A DNA stretch of 64,000 nt from Cellulomonas sp. ES6 (GTDB taxonomy: Bacteria > Actinomycetota > Actinomycetes > Actinomycetales > Cellulomonadaceae), in contig NZ_CP125655.1 of assembly GCF_030053835.1 (NCBI RefSeq), positions 1,488,001 through 1,552,000 on the forward strand, in the 5' to 3' direction. The notes beneath the pieces were generated by a model, which saw nothing but the letters and a program-made list of their open reading frames with translations, ran no database searches and was not told the origin of the DNA. Below are positions 17,501 to 25,035 of this stretch, in pieces. The translations under genes and the position numbers were made by a program. Numbering within the stretch: the stretch's first letter is position 1; every line of letters begins with the position of its first letter.

Positions 17501-19084
17501 CGTCCCGGGAGCCACCGGCACGCCGCCGACCGAGGCGTTCGGCTTCGCGACGGCCTGGTTGACCGTGGTGTGCACCGGGGCGTCCGAGGTGGACGCGATG
17601 CCGGTGCCGAGCGCCACCATCTCGTCGTCGAACGTGAAGTAGCTCTTCTTGCCGGTCGTCGCGGCGCGGTCCAGCGTGTAGACGCTCGCGCCGTAGGTGC
17701 CGTCCGAGACGCCGCCGGTGAAGCTGCCGCCGTTGCCGGTCGAGCCGCGCGTCTGCTCCTTGACGTAGGGCGCCGTCACCCCGGGGTAGTGGAACCAGTC
17801 GAACGTCGGGCCGAGGTCGAGGTACTCGCGGTTGTTCACCTGGATCGCGGTGGCGCCGGCCGAGTTCCACACGATCTCGTTGCCGACCGACGGCCGGAAC
17901 GTGGACCGGTACTCGCTGCCGACCGTGCGGCTGGAGTTCAGCCGCGTGAAGATGCCGTAGTCCTCGCGCAGGTGGGACGCGAACTCGGAGCGCCAGAAGT
18001 ACCTGTCGCCCGTCACGCCGTTGGTGCGGGTCTCGCCGCGGATGCCGTCGAGGACCGCCCGGTACGCGGTGGAGTACAGCGGGTCGGTCCGCACCATGCG
18101 GGTGAGCGGCTCGATGAACTCCGACGCGTGGCTCGTGATCCCGTCGACCGTCTTGGGCTGCCGGTAGTTGAGGTAGAGCATCCCGATCTCGCCGCGGATC
18201 ATCCAGCGGGTGCCCGAGATGATGTAGAACGCGATCGTGTCGAGGTGCTCGCGGCTGAACGCCAGGCTCGTGCCGCGGGACACGTCCGCCCAGAGCGCCA
18301 CGTTGGTGAACAGCACCATGCCGTAGCCCTCGCTGTAGAGCTGGGCGCCGTGGGCCCAGAAGCTGGCGTCCGGCTGCACGGCCTCCTGCACCGTCCCGGA
18401 GTCGTCCACGGCGACGGTCTGCACCATCGTGTCGAACCCGGCACGGATCTTGTCGAGGTCGTGGGTCGCGATCGCCTCGAACAGGTAGTTGGTGGTGCGC
18501 CAGGCGCCGTTCGCGCCGACCGGGTCGAGCTTGCCGGTGTTGTGCTCCAGCGCGACGGCCATCGCGTCCTCGCTCAGCACGTCACCCAGGGAGATCGCGA
18601 TCCGGCCCATGGCGATCGACTCGCCGATCTCGGTCTCCCACCAGTTGGTGTTCCCCGGGTCGGCGACGTCCCAGTAGGCGAGCGCCCGCTCGACCGCGGT
18701 CACGAGCGCGGGGTCCTCGAACCCCTCCGCGTCGGGGTCGCGGTACGCGTGGGTCATCGCGAGCATCCGGTAGAGCGCGGTGTACGCGGACCACACGGAC
18801 CCGTTGGCGGAGCTGGTGCGGTCCGCGTAGTCCACGTCCGCCCACGACCCGTCGGCCCGCTGGGTGGCGGCGTACTCGAGCGCCTCGGACGTCCGCGCCA
18901 GGTAGATGCCGTTCGCGATGATGATCTCGTCGCCCTGCCCGAGGTAGTACTCCTCGAGGCGGGAGACGATCGTGTCCAGGTCCTCGGCGGGGTCGGCCGC
19001 AGCCGCGCGCGGTCCCGCCGCGAGTCCGCCGCCGCCCAGCACGAGGGCGACGGCGAGGGCGATCACTGCTCTGAGGTGTCTCAC
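14537..19084 (-). CDS. Secreted, cell-wall-anchored polysaccharide lyase family 8 enzyme with F5/8-type domains
   Basis: 1,515 residues. Signal peptide at 1-33. PL8 catalytic domain at about 35-400: GSVWSAYTALYRMLAMTHAY, NWWETEIGES, an Asn in RTTNYLFEA near 198, and SFWAHGAQLYSEGYG with the probable catalytic His (about 245) and Tyr (about 253). PL8 beta-sandwich domains run to about 720. Discoidin-like F5/8C (CBM32-like) modules follow at about 728, 841 and 981, then a FIVAR-like helical segment (1211-1265), an Ig-like domain (1275-1348), a GPGEE repeat linker (1351-1391), LAVTG near 1480, one membrane helix and RARRRRA, i.e. a class-E-type sortase signal. PL8 enzymes cleave uronic-acid polymers by beta-elimination. 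The arginine region reads WMIRGEIGMLYLNYR rather than the GRSISR of hyaluronan and chondroitin lyases, so the substrate is open. GTG at 19084 follows GAAGGAG. It is the last gene of locus A. Confidence 0.85.
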   Translation of the reverse strand: MRHLRAVIALAVALVLGGGGLAAGPRAAAADPAEDLDTIVSRLEEYYLGQGDEIIIANGIYLARTSEALEYAATQRADGSWADVDYADRTSSANGSVWSAYTALYRMLAMTHAYRDPDAEGFEDPALVTAVERALAYWDVADPGNTNWWETEIGESIAMGRIAISLGDVLSEDAMAVALEHNTGKLDPVGANGAWRTTNYLFEAIATHDLDKIRAGFDTMVQTVAVDDSGTVQEAVQPDASFWAHGAQLYSEGYGMVLFTNVALWADVSRGTSLAFSREHLDTIAFYIISGTRWMIRGEIGMLYLNYRQPKTVDGITSHASEFIEPLTRMVRTDPLYSTAYRAVLDGIRGETRTNGVTGDRYFWRSEFASHLREDYGIFTRLNSSRTVGSEYRSTFRPSVGNEIVWNSAGATAIQVNNREYLDLGPTFDWFHYPGVTAPYVKEQTRGSTGNGGSFTGGVSDGTYGASVYTLDRAATTGKKSYFTFDDEMVALGTGIASTSDAPVHTTVNQAVAKPNASVGGVPVAPGTDGATVEGPTWAYNDEVGYVFPAGSRVQVSDKTQTGSWIGEDPVSRDAFTLYVDHGVRPTDAGYEYVVLPAAEPAEVEAYAADPAVEVLRNDGAVQAVRHPGLHRTMATFYEPGTLDLGDGRALTVDQPALVILDESGDVPVVSVANPSRPGLVVRVGLTGPDASAHGTFGLGSGADLGRTVTAALTAGDDAASPYTASSAQAGHAAALAGDGDEGTSWRSQGDGTAWLARQLEHGSFVTGVTVTWGDAPAGRFLLQTTADGVTWTDHALTQDGTGGTTRIAIEPTAATAVRLLLLDGPGDGYEVRELAVDASVNLALGRGVSASGTSSGAAGNITDGSTTTRWSGNLSDGAWAQVDLGSVQPVGTVRLWWEASYARQYRIQVSDDGSAWRDAYATPAEGGDGGVDVVGLDEQARYVRMQTVQRSTTQYGVSLWELEVFPDSAIAEAPPVAAVRENVALGRPTTADSQYSAQLAPGNATDGNATTRWASLRQNAPYTTERWLQVDLESSRTVNQVVLTWESATSDDFRVEGSDDGQEWHELARVQKTSAELRNVVDFPDAEVRYLRVIGLPVTRYGLSLFELEVYGGYKLGCTAPAVGADRDSTAVLGASITPAEADDVVSAASLDGAVASVVGTPRVDADGRIEVDLATGGSGSTGVLLTHAKGDELVWCAVSIAVATGELEDLVARADALDSRQYTADSWAPLLPALEHAKALLATDGTTQEDVDAAAAALGTALTGLVELPPADTTAPDVTIAADGRVVTVTASDEGGSGVASVEHRRGTSGAWTAYTGPVTVPGTDAVTVQARATDGAGNVSRVVAVEVAAVEPGPGESPGPGEEPGPGEEPGPGEEPGPGEQPAPGEQPAPAVTVSAATVRPGDRVTVTLAHVPGDQAEIGVASTYRRLTVTALVDGAASVVVTVPTDLPAGAHHLQVRDETGRVLAETPLTVVTGGGPLAVTGADVVLPLAVALALLALGTALAVRARRRRA
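14911..15016. repeat. 18-bp coding repeat for a Gly-Pro-Glu linker
   Basis: Several near-identical 18-bp units inside the PL8 gene encode GPGEEP/PAPGEQ repeats just before the membrane-proximal domain. They form a flexible wall-spanning linker and are prone to copy-number change. Confidence 0.75.
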
Positions 19085-19209
19085 GTCCAGCTCCTTCGCT
19101 GATGTGGCTCGAGACGCACCGGTCAGGGGGCCCGGTGCGGGTGCTGCAGTGGTGCGGTGGTGCGGTGGCCGGGGGTGCTGCGCTCGGGGGCGGGCGCGGG
19201 GCGCGCCGG

Positions 19210-20385
19210 TCAGGCGGCGGCGACCACCGCCGTCCCGTCGCCCGAGACGGTCAGGGGCCCGTCGACGTCGGGCACGAGCACGGCGTCGCCGGGACGGAGC
19301 CCCCGGACGTCGCCCGCCTCGACGCGGACCTCGCCCGCGGTGCACACGACCACGCGCGGCCCGTCGTCCGGCCCTGGGACGACGGACCCCGCGCGCGGCG
19401 TGAGGACGCTGAGCGCGAAGTCCGGGACGGGCGGGACGTAGTCCACCGCGCCGGGCGCGACCCGCACCGGGCGCAGGAACCCGGTGAGCCGGGGGGTGAA
19501 GTCCGTGACGGCGAGCAGCTCGTCGACGTCGACGTGCTTGGTGGTGAGCCCGGCGCGCAGCACGTTGTCCGACGCCGCCATCACCTCCACCGCCATCCCG
19601 CTCAGGTAGGCGTGCAGGGTGCCCGCGCCGGTGTAGAGCGCCTGCCCGGGCTCGAGCCGCGCGAAGTTGAGCAGCAGCGGGGCGACCAGGGCCGGGTCCC
19701 CGGGGAACTGCCGCGCGAGGTCGCGCACGACCCGGACCTCCGGGCGCGTGCCGACGGCCTCCTCCGCGACGCGGGCGACCTCCTCCACCCAGGGGGCGGG
19801 CGTGGGGCCGCGCTGGTGGAGCAGCCAGGTCAGCGCCGCGCGGTGCCCCGCCGCCGGCGCGTCGTCGCGCAGCAGGCCGACCAGGGGCTCCAGGGCGGGG
19901 ACCTCGAGCTCCGCGACCAGCTTCGCCGCCTGCTCGGGCTCGCGCAGCCCGCTGAGCAGCTCGAACGGCGTGAGCGCGTAGAGCACCTCGGGCTTGTGCG
20001 AGCGGTCGCGGTACGTCCGCTCCGGGGCGTCCCGGCCGACGCCCCGGCGCTCCTCCGCCGCGAACCCGGCCTCGGCCTGCGCGGCGGTCGGGTGCACCTG
20101 GACGGACAGCGCGTGGGCGGCCGCCAGGATCTTGGTGAGGAACGGCAGCCGCGGCCCCGCCGTCGCGAGCACCCGGCGCCCGAGCACCGCCTCGGGCTGC
20201 CCGGCGACGAGCACGTCGAGCGGCACCCGGCGCCCGGGGGCGGCCGCGACGGACGGGTCGTCCGGGTGGGCGCCGATCCACACCTCCGCGACCGGGCGCC
20301 CGTCCAGCGGACGCCCGAGGAGCTGCTGCACGAGCGACGTCGAGCCCCACGGGTAGCGCCGCACCGGGTTGTCGAGCAGGAACAC
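19210..20385 (-). CDS. manA: Mannose-6-phosphate isomerase, class I
   Basis: 391 residues, the usual length for type I phosphomannose isomerase, which interconverts mannose 6-phosphate and fructose 6-phosphate in the cytoplasm. The zinc-site motif LSVQVHPTAAQAEAGF (about 95-110) and SHKPEVLYALTPFELLSG (about 128-146) supply the Gln, His and Glu ligands. The signature YTGAGTLHAYLSGMAVEVMA (about 254-273) is intact. GTG at 20385 lies 13 bp after the stop of the GH130 gene. Its position between a GH130 gene and the PL8 gene implies that mannose or a mannosyl phosphate is produced by this locus. Confidence 0.93.
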   Translation of the reverse strand: MFLLDNPVRRYPWGSTSLVQQLLGRPLDGRPVAEVWIGAHPDDPSVAAAPGRRVPLDVLVAGQPEAVLGRRVLATAGPRLPFLTKILAAAHALSVQVHPTAAQAEAGFAAEERRGVGRDAPERTYRDRSHKPEVLYALTPFELLSGLREPEQAAKLVAELEVPALEPLVGLLRDDAPAAGHRAALTWLLHQRGPTPAPWVEEVARVAEEAVGTRPEVRVVRDLARQFPGDPALVAPLLLNFARLEPGQALYTGAGTLHAYLSGMAVEVMAASDNVLRAGLTTKHVDVDELLAVTDFTPRLTGFLRPVRVAPGAVDYVPPVPDFALSVLTPRAGSVVPGPDDGPRVVVCTAGEVRVEAGDVRGLRPGDAVLVPDVDGPLTVSGDGTAVVAAA

Positions 20386-20398
20386 GTCGGGCCCCCGG

Positions 20399-21514
20399 TC
20401 AGCTCTCGGCGCCGTCGGGGCTGCCGGCGCCGTCGGCGCGGACGAGCTCCGCGACGCCGATCCGCGAGTCCGCCATGCCGTAGAACACGAACCGGCGGGC
20501 GCCGACCTGCTCGACCGCAGTGGGGAACACCACGTTGCCGAGCGTGCCCTCGAGCTCGTCGTCGGTCTCGGGGACCAGCAGCGGCTCGGCCGTGCGGGCC
20601 AGCACGCGCCGCGGGTCGGCGGCGTCCAGCAGCATCGCGCCGGCGGTGTAGCGCGCGCCGTAGGCGAGCTCGAACCCCTTGACGTCGGCGCCGGTGACGC
20701 CGTGGTGCAGCACCAGCCAGCCCTCCGGCACCCGGATCGGCGCGGGACCGCCGCCGATCTTCGACTCCTCGTACGGCATCTCCGGCGCCGCGACCATCGA
20801 CGCGTGGGTCACCGACGTCAGCGCGGACAGGTCGCGCCGGACGGCGTCGAGGTCGACGAAGCCGATCCACATCGACGGCCGGTCGTCCTCGATGCCGCGC
20901 GGGGCGGGCGCGCCCTCGCCCGGGCGCAGCCAGTCCAGGTCCCACATCGGCCGGTGCAGCAGCGCGAGCCAGGGGCGGCCGTCCGGGCCGGGCACGGCCT
21001 CGGGGAAGAACACGACGTCCTTGTTCGCGAACAGGTTGAGGTCCGTGCCGAGCTCGGGCTGGTACCCGAACCGCAGCGGGCCGAGCCGCCGCCACGCCAC
21101 GGTGTCCTCGGAGACCGCGAGCGCGGGACGCGGCCCCAGCGGCCCGTACGCGACGTACGTCATCACGTGCAGGCCGAGCGGCTCCACGAACGTGATGCGC
21201 GGGTCCTCGACGCCGGCGTTCCGGGTGCCGTGCTCCCACTGCTCGTCCGGGGCCAGGACCACGCCCTGCCGCTCGACGCCGGTCGGCACCCCGTCGGTCA
21301 CCACGACGCGGGCCCGGCCGATCCGGGAGACGTTGCCCTCCGCGACCATCCGGGGGAACAGGTACAGCTCGCCGTCCGGGCCCCGGGCGGTGCCGGGGTT
21401 GAGGACGCCCTCGACCTCGAGCGGGTTGCCCGGCTCGGGCTCCATGATCGTGCCGACGCGACGCAGCGCGTAGGGGACCGTCTGGACGGATGCGGTCGGG
21501 TTCACCTGGGTCAT
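20399..21514 (-). CDS. Glycoside hydrolase family 130 (probable beta-mannoside phosphorylase)
   Basis: 371 residues, a five-bladed beta-propeller of the GH130 type. Diagnostic stretches are VEGVLNPGTARGPDGELYLF near residue 34, GVEDPRITFVEPLGLHV near 100 (Asp general acid) and KIGGGPAPIRVPEGWLVLHHG near 246 (phosphate-side His pair). GH130 enzymes phosphorolyse or, in some subfamilies, hydrolyse beta-mannosides to mannose 1-phosphate plus a shortened sugar. The linkage specificity cannot be read from the sequence. No signal peptide, so it acts on imported oligosaccharides. ATG at 21514 follows AAGGCAAGG. It is 113 bp downstream of the permease gene and immediately upstream of manA. Confidence 0.85.
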   Translation of the reverse strand: MTQVNPTASVQTVPYALRRVGTIMEPEPGNPLEVEGVLNPGTARGPDGELYLFPRMVAEGNVSRIGRARVVVTDGVPTGVERQGVVLAPDEQWEHGTRNAGVEDPRITFVEPLGLHVMTYVAYGPLGPRPALAVSEDTVAWRRLGPLRFGYQPELGTDLNLFANKDVVFFPEAVPGPDGRPWLALLHRPMWDLDWLRPGEGAPAPRGIEDDRPSMWIGFVDLDAVRRDLSALTSVTHASMVAAPEMPYEESKIGGGPAPIRVPEGWLVLHHGVTGADVKGFELAYGARYTAGAMLLDAADPRRVLARTAEPLLVPETDDELEGTLGNVVFPTAVEQVGARRFVFYGMADSRIGVAELVRADGAGSPDGAES

Positions 21515-21576
21515 GACCTTGCCTTGAGGTTGTGGGCGCACGCCGAGGACGGCGGTGGCCCTGGTGCGGGCGTGCA

Positions 21577-21615
21577 GACGTGCGGGCGGGACGTGCGGGC
21601 GGGACGTGCGGGCGG
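21577..21615. repeat. Three exact copies of a 13-bp tandem repeat
   Basis: GACGTGCGGGCGG is repeated at 21577, 21590 and 21603 in the gap between the GH130 and permease genes. Confidence 0.8.
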
Positions 21616-21627
21616 CGCCGGGCGGGC

Positions 21628-22536
21628 TCAGCCCTTGACGGCCGAGCCGAGGTTCGCGGACGTGAAGTGCCGCTGGAACAGCAGGAACAGGACGACGGCC
21701 GGGACCGCGAGCACGCACGCCCCCGCGAGGACCGCGCCCATCGGGTTGTCCTGGAACGTGGAGTTGGCCTGCGAGAAGTTCGCGAGGCTGACGGCGAGCG
21801 GCTGCATCGACGCGTCCTTCGTCACCAGGAACGGCCAGAGGAACTCGTTCCACGGCCCGATGAAGGTCACGAGCATCGCCGTGAGGATCGCGGGGCGGAC
21901 CAGCGGGACGGCGATGGACGTCATGATGCGCAGCTCGCGGGCTCCGTCGATGCGGGCCGCGTCGAACACGTCCCGCGGGATCTGCAGGAAGTACTGCCGG
22001 AAGATCAGCACGGCCACCGAGTTGACCGCGAACGGCAGGATCATCCCGAGGTAGCTGTCCGCGAGGCCGAAGTACCGGACGACCATCACGTACAGCGGCA
22101 CCATGAGCAGCTGGAACGGGATCGCCTGCACCAGCAGCACCAGGGCGAACACGAGCCCCTGGCCGCGGAACGACAGCACGGACAGCGCGTACCCGACCAT
22201 GAGCCCGAGCACGAGGGTGCACCCCACGACGCCGGCGGTCATGATCAGCGAGTTGAGCAGCGACTGCAGCAGGTCGATCGACCGGTTGACGCCGGCGAAG
22301 TTGTCGAGCGTCAGGTTGCCCGGCAGCGGCAGCATCCCCAGCAGGCTCGTGTCCCGCTCGTCCTGCAGCGCGCCGACGACCATCGAGTAGAACGGGACGA
22401 GCGCGAGGAACGCCCCGATCGCCAGCACGACGAACCGGCCGGCCGCCAGGACGCGGCGGCGCACGCGGTCCCGCCCGTCCGCGGCGGCCCGCCCGGTGGT
22501 CGTGGCGGCCGTGGTGGGGGTCGTGGTGGTCGCCAT
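21628..22536 (-). CDS. Carbohydrate ABC transporter permease (MalG type), locus A
   Basis: 302 residues with six membrane segments. After a low-complexity Thr/Ala-rich N-terminus come the EAA-loop residues DAARIDGARELRIMTSIAVP (about 190-210) that contact the ATPase. The C-terminus ends SANLGSAVKG, the standard ending of CUT1 second permeases. It forms the membrane channel with the adjacent permease for sugars delivered by the binding protein at 23521-24831. The ATG at 22536 overlaps the stop of the upstream permease gene by one base (TGATG), showing translational coupling. Confidence 0.92.
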   Translation of the reverse strand: MATTTTPTTAATTTGRAAADGRDRVRRRVLAAGRFVVLAIGAFLALVPFYSMVVGALQDERDTSLLGMLPLPGNLTLDNFAGVNRSIDLLQSLLNSLIMTAGVVGCTLVLGLMVGYALSVLSFRGQGLVFALVLLVQAIPFQLLMVPLYVMVVRYFGLADSYLGMILPFAVNSVAVLIFRQYFLQIPRDVFDAARIDGARELRIMTSIAVPLVRPAILTAMLVTFIGPWNEFLWPFLVTKDASMQPLAVSLANFSQANSTFQDNPMGAVLAGACVLAVPAVVLFLLFQRHFTSANLGSAVKG

Positions 22537-23504
22537 CAGCCCTTCCTCTCCGTGAGCCGGCGGGAGACGAGCGAGACGACCATCACGGCGAGCACGAGGA
22601 TCATGCCGATGGCCGCGGCGACGTCGGGCTGCCCCTGCTGGATGCCCTTCTGGTACATGAGCAGGGCGGGGGTCATGGACGCCCCGTTCGGACCGCCGCC
22701 GGTGAGCAGGTACGGCTCGGTGAAGATCTGCCCGGTCGTGATGATCGACAGCAGCACCACGAGCGAGGTCACCGGCCGGACGCCGGGCAGCGTGACGGAC
22801 CGGAACCGCCGCCACGCCCCGGCGCCGTCCACCTCCGCCGCCTCGTGCAGCTCCCGCGGCACGTTCTGCAGCCCCGCGAGGTACAGCAGCACGTAGAACC
22901 CGAGGTTCTTCCAGGTCACGTACACCGCGATGAGCGGCATGATCAGGCCGGCGTTCGCGAGCCACGTCGGGTCCGGCGCGAGGCTGCCGAGCAGCCGGTT
23001 GACGACCCCGTTGCCGCTGAACAGGAAGATCCACGACGCGAGCGTCGCCACGGAGGCCGTGACGTACGGGACGTAGTACGCGACCCGGAAGAACCCCTTC
23101 CACCGCGTCGAGGCGTCCAGCGCGGTCGACAGCAGCAGGCCGAGGACGACCGTCAGCGGCACGTTGATGACGAGGAACACGAGCAGGTTGCCGAACGCCT
23201 GGCGCACCGCCGGGTCGGCCAGCACCTGCCGGAAGTTGTCCAGGCCCACGAACGGGTGCGGCACCTGGACGCCGGGTGCAGTGAAGAAGAAGTCGTGCAC
23301 CGACATCCAGACGCCGAACCCGAACGGCACCAGGAACACCACGACGACGAACGCCGTGTACGGGGCGCTGAGCAGGACCCCGAGCGGGTGCTCACCGAGC
23401 CAGCGCTGCAGGCGCCGGCCCCGGGCCGGGCGGCCCCGGCCCGGGTCACGGCTGCCCGTGGTCCGGGCCGGCGACCGCACGGCGTCGTCGCGGAGGGTGG
23501 TCAT
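22536..23504 (-). CDS. Carbohydrate ABC transporter permease (MalF type), locus A
   Basis: 322 residues with six membrane helices following a basic N-terminus. The EAA loop HEAAEVDGAGAWRRFRSVTL (about 215-235) is present, and FTEPYLLTGGGPNGASM is characteristic of first permeases in CUT1 importers. ATG at 23504 lies 16 bp after the binding-protein stop. It is coupled to the next permease by a one-base overlap. Confidence 0.92.
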   Translation of the reverse strand: MTTLRDDAVRSPARTTGSRDPGRGRPARGRRLQRWLGEHPLGVLLSAPYTAFVVVVFLVPFGFGVWMSVHDFFFTAPGVQVPHPFVGLDNFRQVLADPAVRQAFGNLLVFLVINVPLTVVLGLLLSTALDASTRWKGFFRVAYYVPYVTASVATLASWIFLFSGNGVVNRLLGSLAPDPTWLANAGLIMPLIAVYVTWKNLGFYVLLYLAGLQNVPRELHEAAEVDGAGAWRRFRSVTLPGVRPVTSLVVLLSIITTGQIFTEPYLLTGGGPNGASMTPALLMYQKGIQQGQPDVAAAIGMILVLAVMVVSLVSRRLTERKG

Positions 23505-23520
23505 GTCCGATCCGCCGAGG

Positions 23521-24831
23521 TCAGCCGGACAGGCCGTCGACGGTCGTGGCGGCCTGGCCGAACACGCCGGGCAGGTCGCCGGAGCCGGACTGGACCGCCT
23601 CGCCCCACGCGTCGCGGAACACCTGCATCTTCTCCGCGAGGCCGTCGACGGTGGGCACGTCCACGGCGAGCGGCACGGCGGCCGCGAAGGACTGGAAGAA
23701 CGGCTTCTCCGCCAGGAAGTCCGCGGCGAGCTCCGGCACGTCCGTGCGCGTCGGGAACTGGCCGGTCGTCTCGAGCAGCGCGAGGTCGTTCTCGTCGTCC
23801 GTCGCGAACTTGAGGAACTCCCACGCGGTCTGCTGGTTCTCGCAGGAGGAGTACAGGCCGACGTTCTTGGAGTCGGCGAACGTCGACGTCTGGTCCGCAG
23901 GCGTGCCGTCGTGCGTCGGGATCGGCACCGTGCCGTACTCGACCTTGCCGTCGAACTGCCCGGCGCCCCACGGCCCGGCGATGCCCATGGCCGCGACGCC
24001 GTCCGCGAACGGACCGGCCCACATGTCGCCGCTGTACGCCTCGGCGGACGCGTAGCCCTCGGCGTACAGCGTCTGCCAGAGCTCGAGCGTCTCCAGGGCC
24101 TCGTCGCTCGCGAAGGTGGCCTCGCCGTCCTCGATCAGCTGCGTCCCGCCCGAGTTGGCCAGGAAGAACGGGTAGAAGTCGAAGTTGACGTTCGTGTAGT
24201 CCGCGGTGGCCGGCGGGTAGATCGCGTAGTCCGCGGCACCCGAGTCCTTGATCGCCTTCGCGGCGGCCAGCAGGTCGTCGTACGTCTCGAGCTGCGGGTC
24301 CTCGGCGTCCAGGCCGGCGGCCTCGAACACCGTCTTGTTGTAGTAGAGCATGAACGGGTTCGTCTTCCAGGGGAGCTGGTAGAGGTCCCCGTCCGCGCTG
24401 CGGAACCCGTCGGCCGCCGCGCCGGAGCGCCCGGTGATGTAGTCCTCGGCGTCGTCGAACGTCGTCGACAGGTCGACCAGGCCGCCCTGCTTCTGGAAGC
24501 CCGGGACCGCCGAGGGCGCGGTGTTGAACACCAGGCACGGCGTGTTGCCGGCGGTGATCGACGCCGAGATGACGTCCTCCGAGGAGCTGCCGGCGGGGAT
24601 CGCCTGGGCGGTCACCTGCTCGTCGGGGTGGTCGGCGTTCCAGGCCTCGACGACCTGCTCGCCCCAGGCGATCTCCTGCTCGTTGGTGGAGTACCAGATG
24701 TCGATCGGCCCCGTGCCCGTCCCCGAGCCCGCCCCCTGGTCGTCGCCGTCGCCCGATCCGCACGCCGTCAGCGGGAGCACCACCACCGCTGCGGCCGCCG
24801 TCAGCACTGCCATTCGTGCGCCACGCTTCAT
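23521..24831 (-). CDS. Extracellular sugar-binding lipoprotein, locus A
   Basis: 436 residues. Lipoprotein signal VVVLPLTAC with the lipobox Cys at about residue 24, then a Gly/Ser/Asp linker and a family-1 solute-binding fold (IDIWYSTNEQEIAWGEQVVE; GDLYQLPWKTNPFMLYYN). It captures oligosaccharides outside the cell and passes them to the two permeases. ATG at 24831 follows GAGGAG. It is the first gene of the leftward locus A operon and has a promoter overlapped by a palindrome (see 24928-24956). The substrate is inferred to be a mannose-containing oligosaccharide only from the neighbouring GH130 and manA genes. Confidence 0.93.
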   Translation of the reverse strand: MKRGARMAVLTAAAAVVVLPLTACGSGDGDDQGAGSGTGTGPIDIWYSTNEQEIAWGEQVVEAWNADHPDEQVTAQAIPAGSSSEDVISASITAGNTPCLVFNTAPSAVPGFQKQGGLVDLSTTFDDAEDYITGRSGAAADGFRSADGDLYQLPWKTNPFMLYYNKTVFEAAGLDAEDPQLETYDDLLAAAKAIKDSGAADYAIYPPATADYTNVNFDFYPFFLANSGGTQLIEDGEATFASDEALETLELWQTLYAEGYASAEAYSGDMWAGPFADGVAAMGIAGPWGAGQFDGKVEYGTVPIPTHDGTPADQTSTFADSKNVGLYSSCENQQTAWEFLKFATDDENDLALLETTGQFPTRTDVPELAADFLAEKPFFQSFAAAVPLAVDVPTVDGLAEKMQVFRDAWGEAVQSGSGDLPGVFGQAATTVDGLSG

Positions 24832-24927
24832 CGCGTCGCTCCTCGCTTCCCGGGACCCGTGGTCCCCCCGTGCTCCGGGCGCCTCGACGCGGCCGGAGCG
24901 CCGGTCTGTCGTGACCGGGCTGCGGCT

Positions 24928-24956
24928 AGTAAACCGGTTTGAACGACGATGGTCAA
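24928..24956 (-). promoter_or_regulatory. Promoter of the locus A operon with overlapping LacI-type operator
   Basis: On the minus strand TTGACC (24951-24956) and TTTACT (24928-24933) are 17 bp apart. The palindrome AAACCGGTTT (24931-24940) covers the -10 edge and spacer, so a bound repressor would block the polymerase. The motif CCGGTTTACTA is shared with the second site at 25009. Confidence 0.6.
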
Positions 24957-25008
24957 CCATCAGTTCGTGCGGGGTGCGATCCGGGACGATCGGCGCGAAG
25001 CGGGCGCT

Positions 25009-25025
25009 CCGGTTTACTAAACCGG
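25009..25025. promoter_or_regulatory. Perfect 17-bp palindromic operator upstream of the locus A LacI gene
   Basis: CCGGTTTACTAAACCGG is a perfect inverted repeat around a central C, ending five bases before the AAGGAGG ribosome site of the LacI gene. Together with the site at 24931 it suggests control of both divergent promoters by this LacI protein. Confidence 0.65.
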
Positions 25026-25035
25026 TGAGAAGGAG

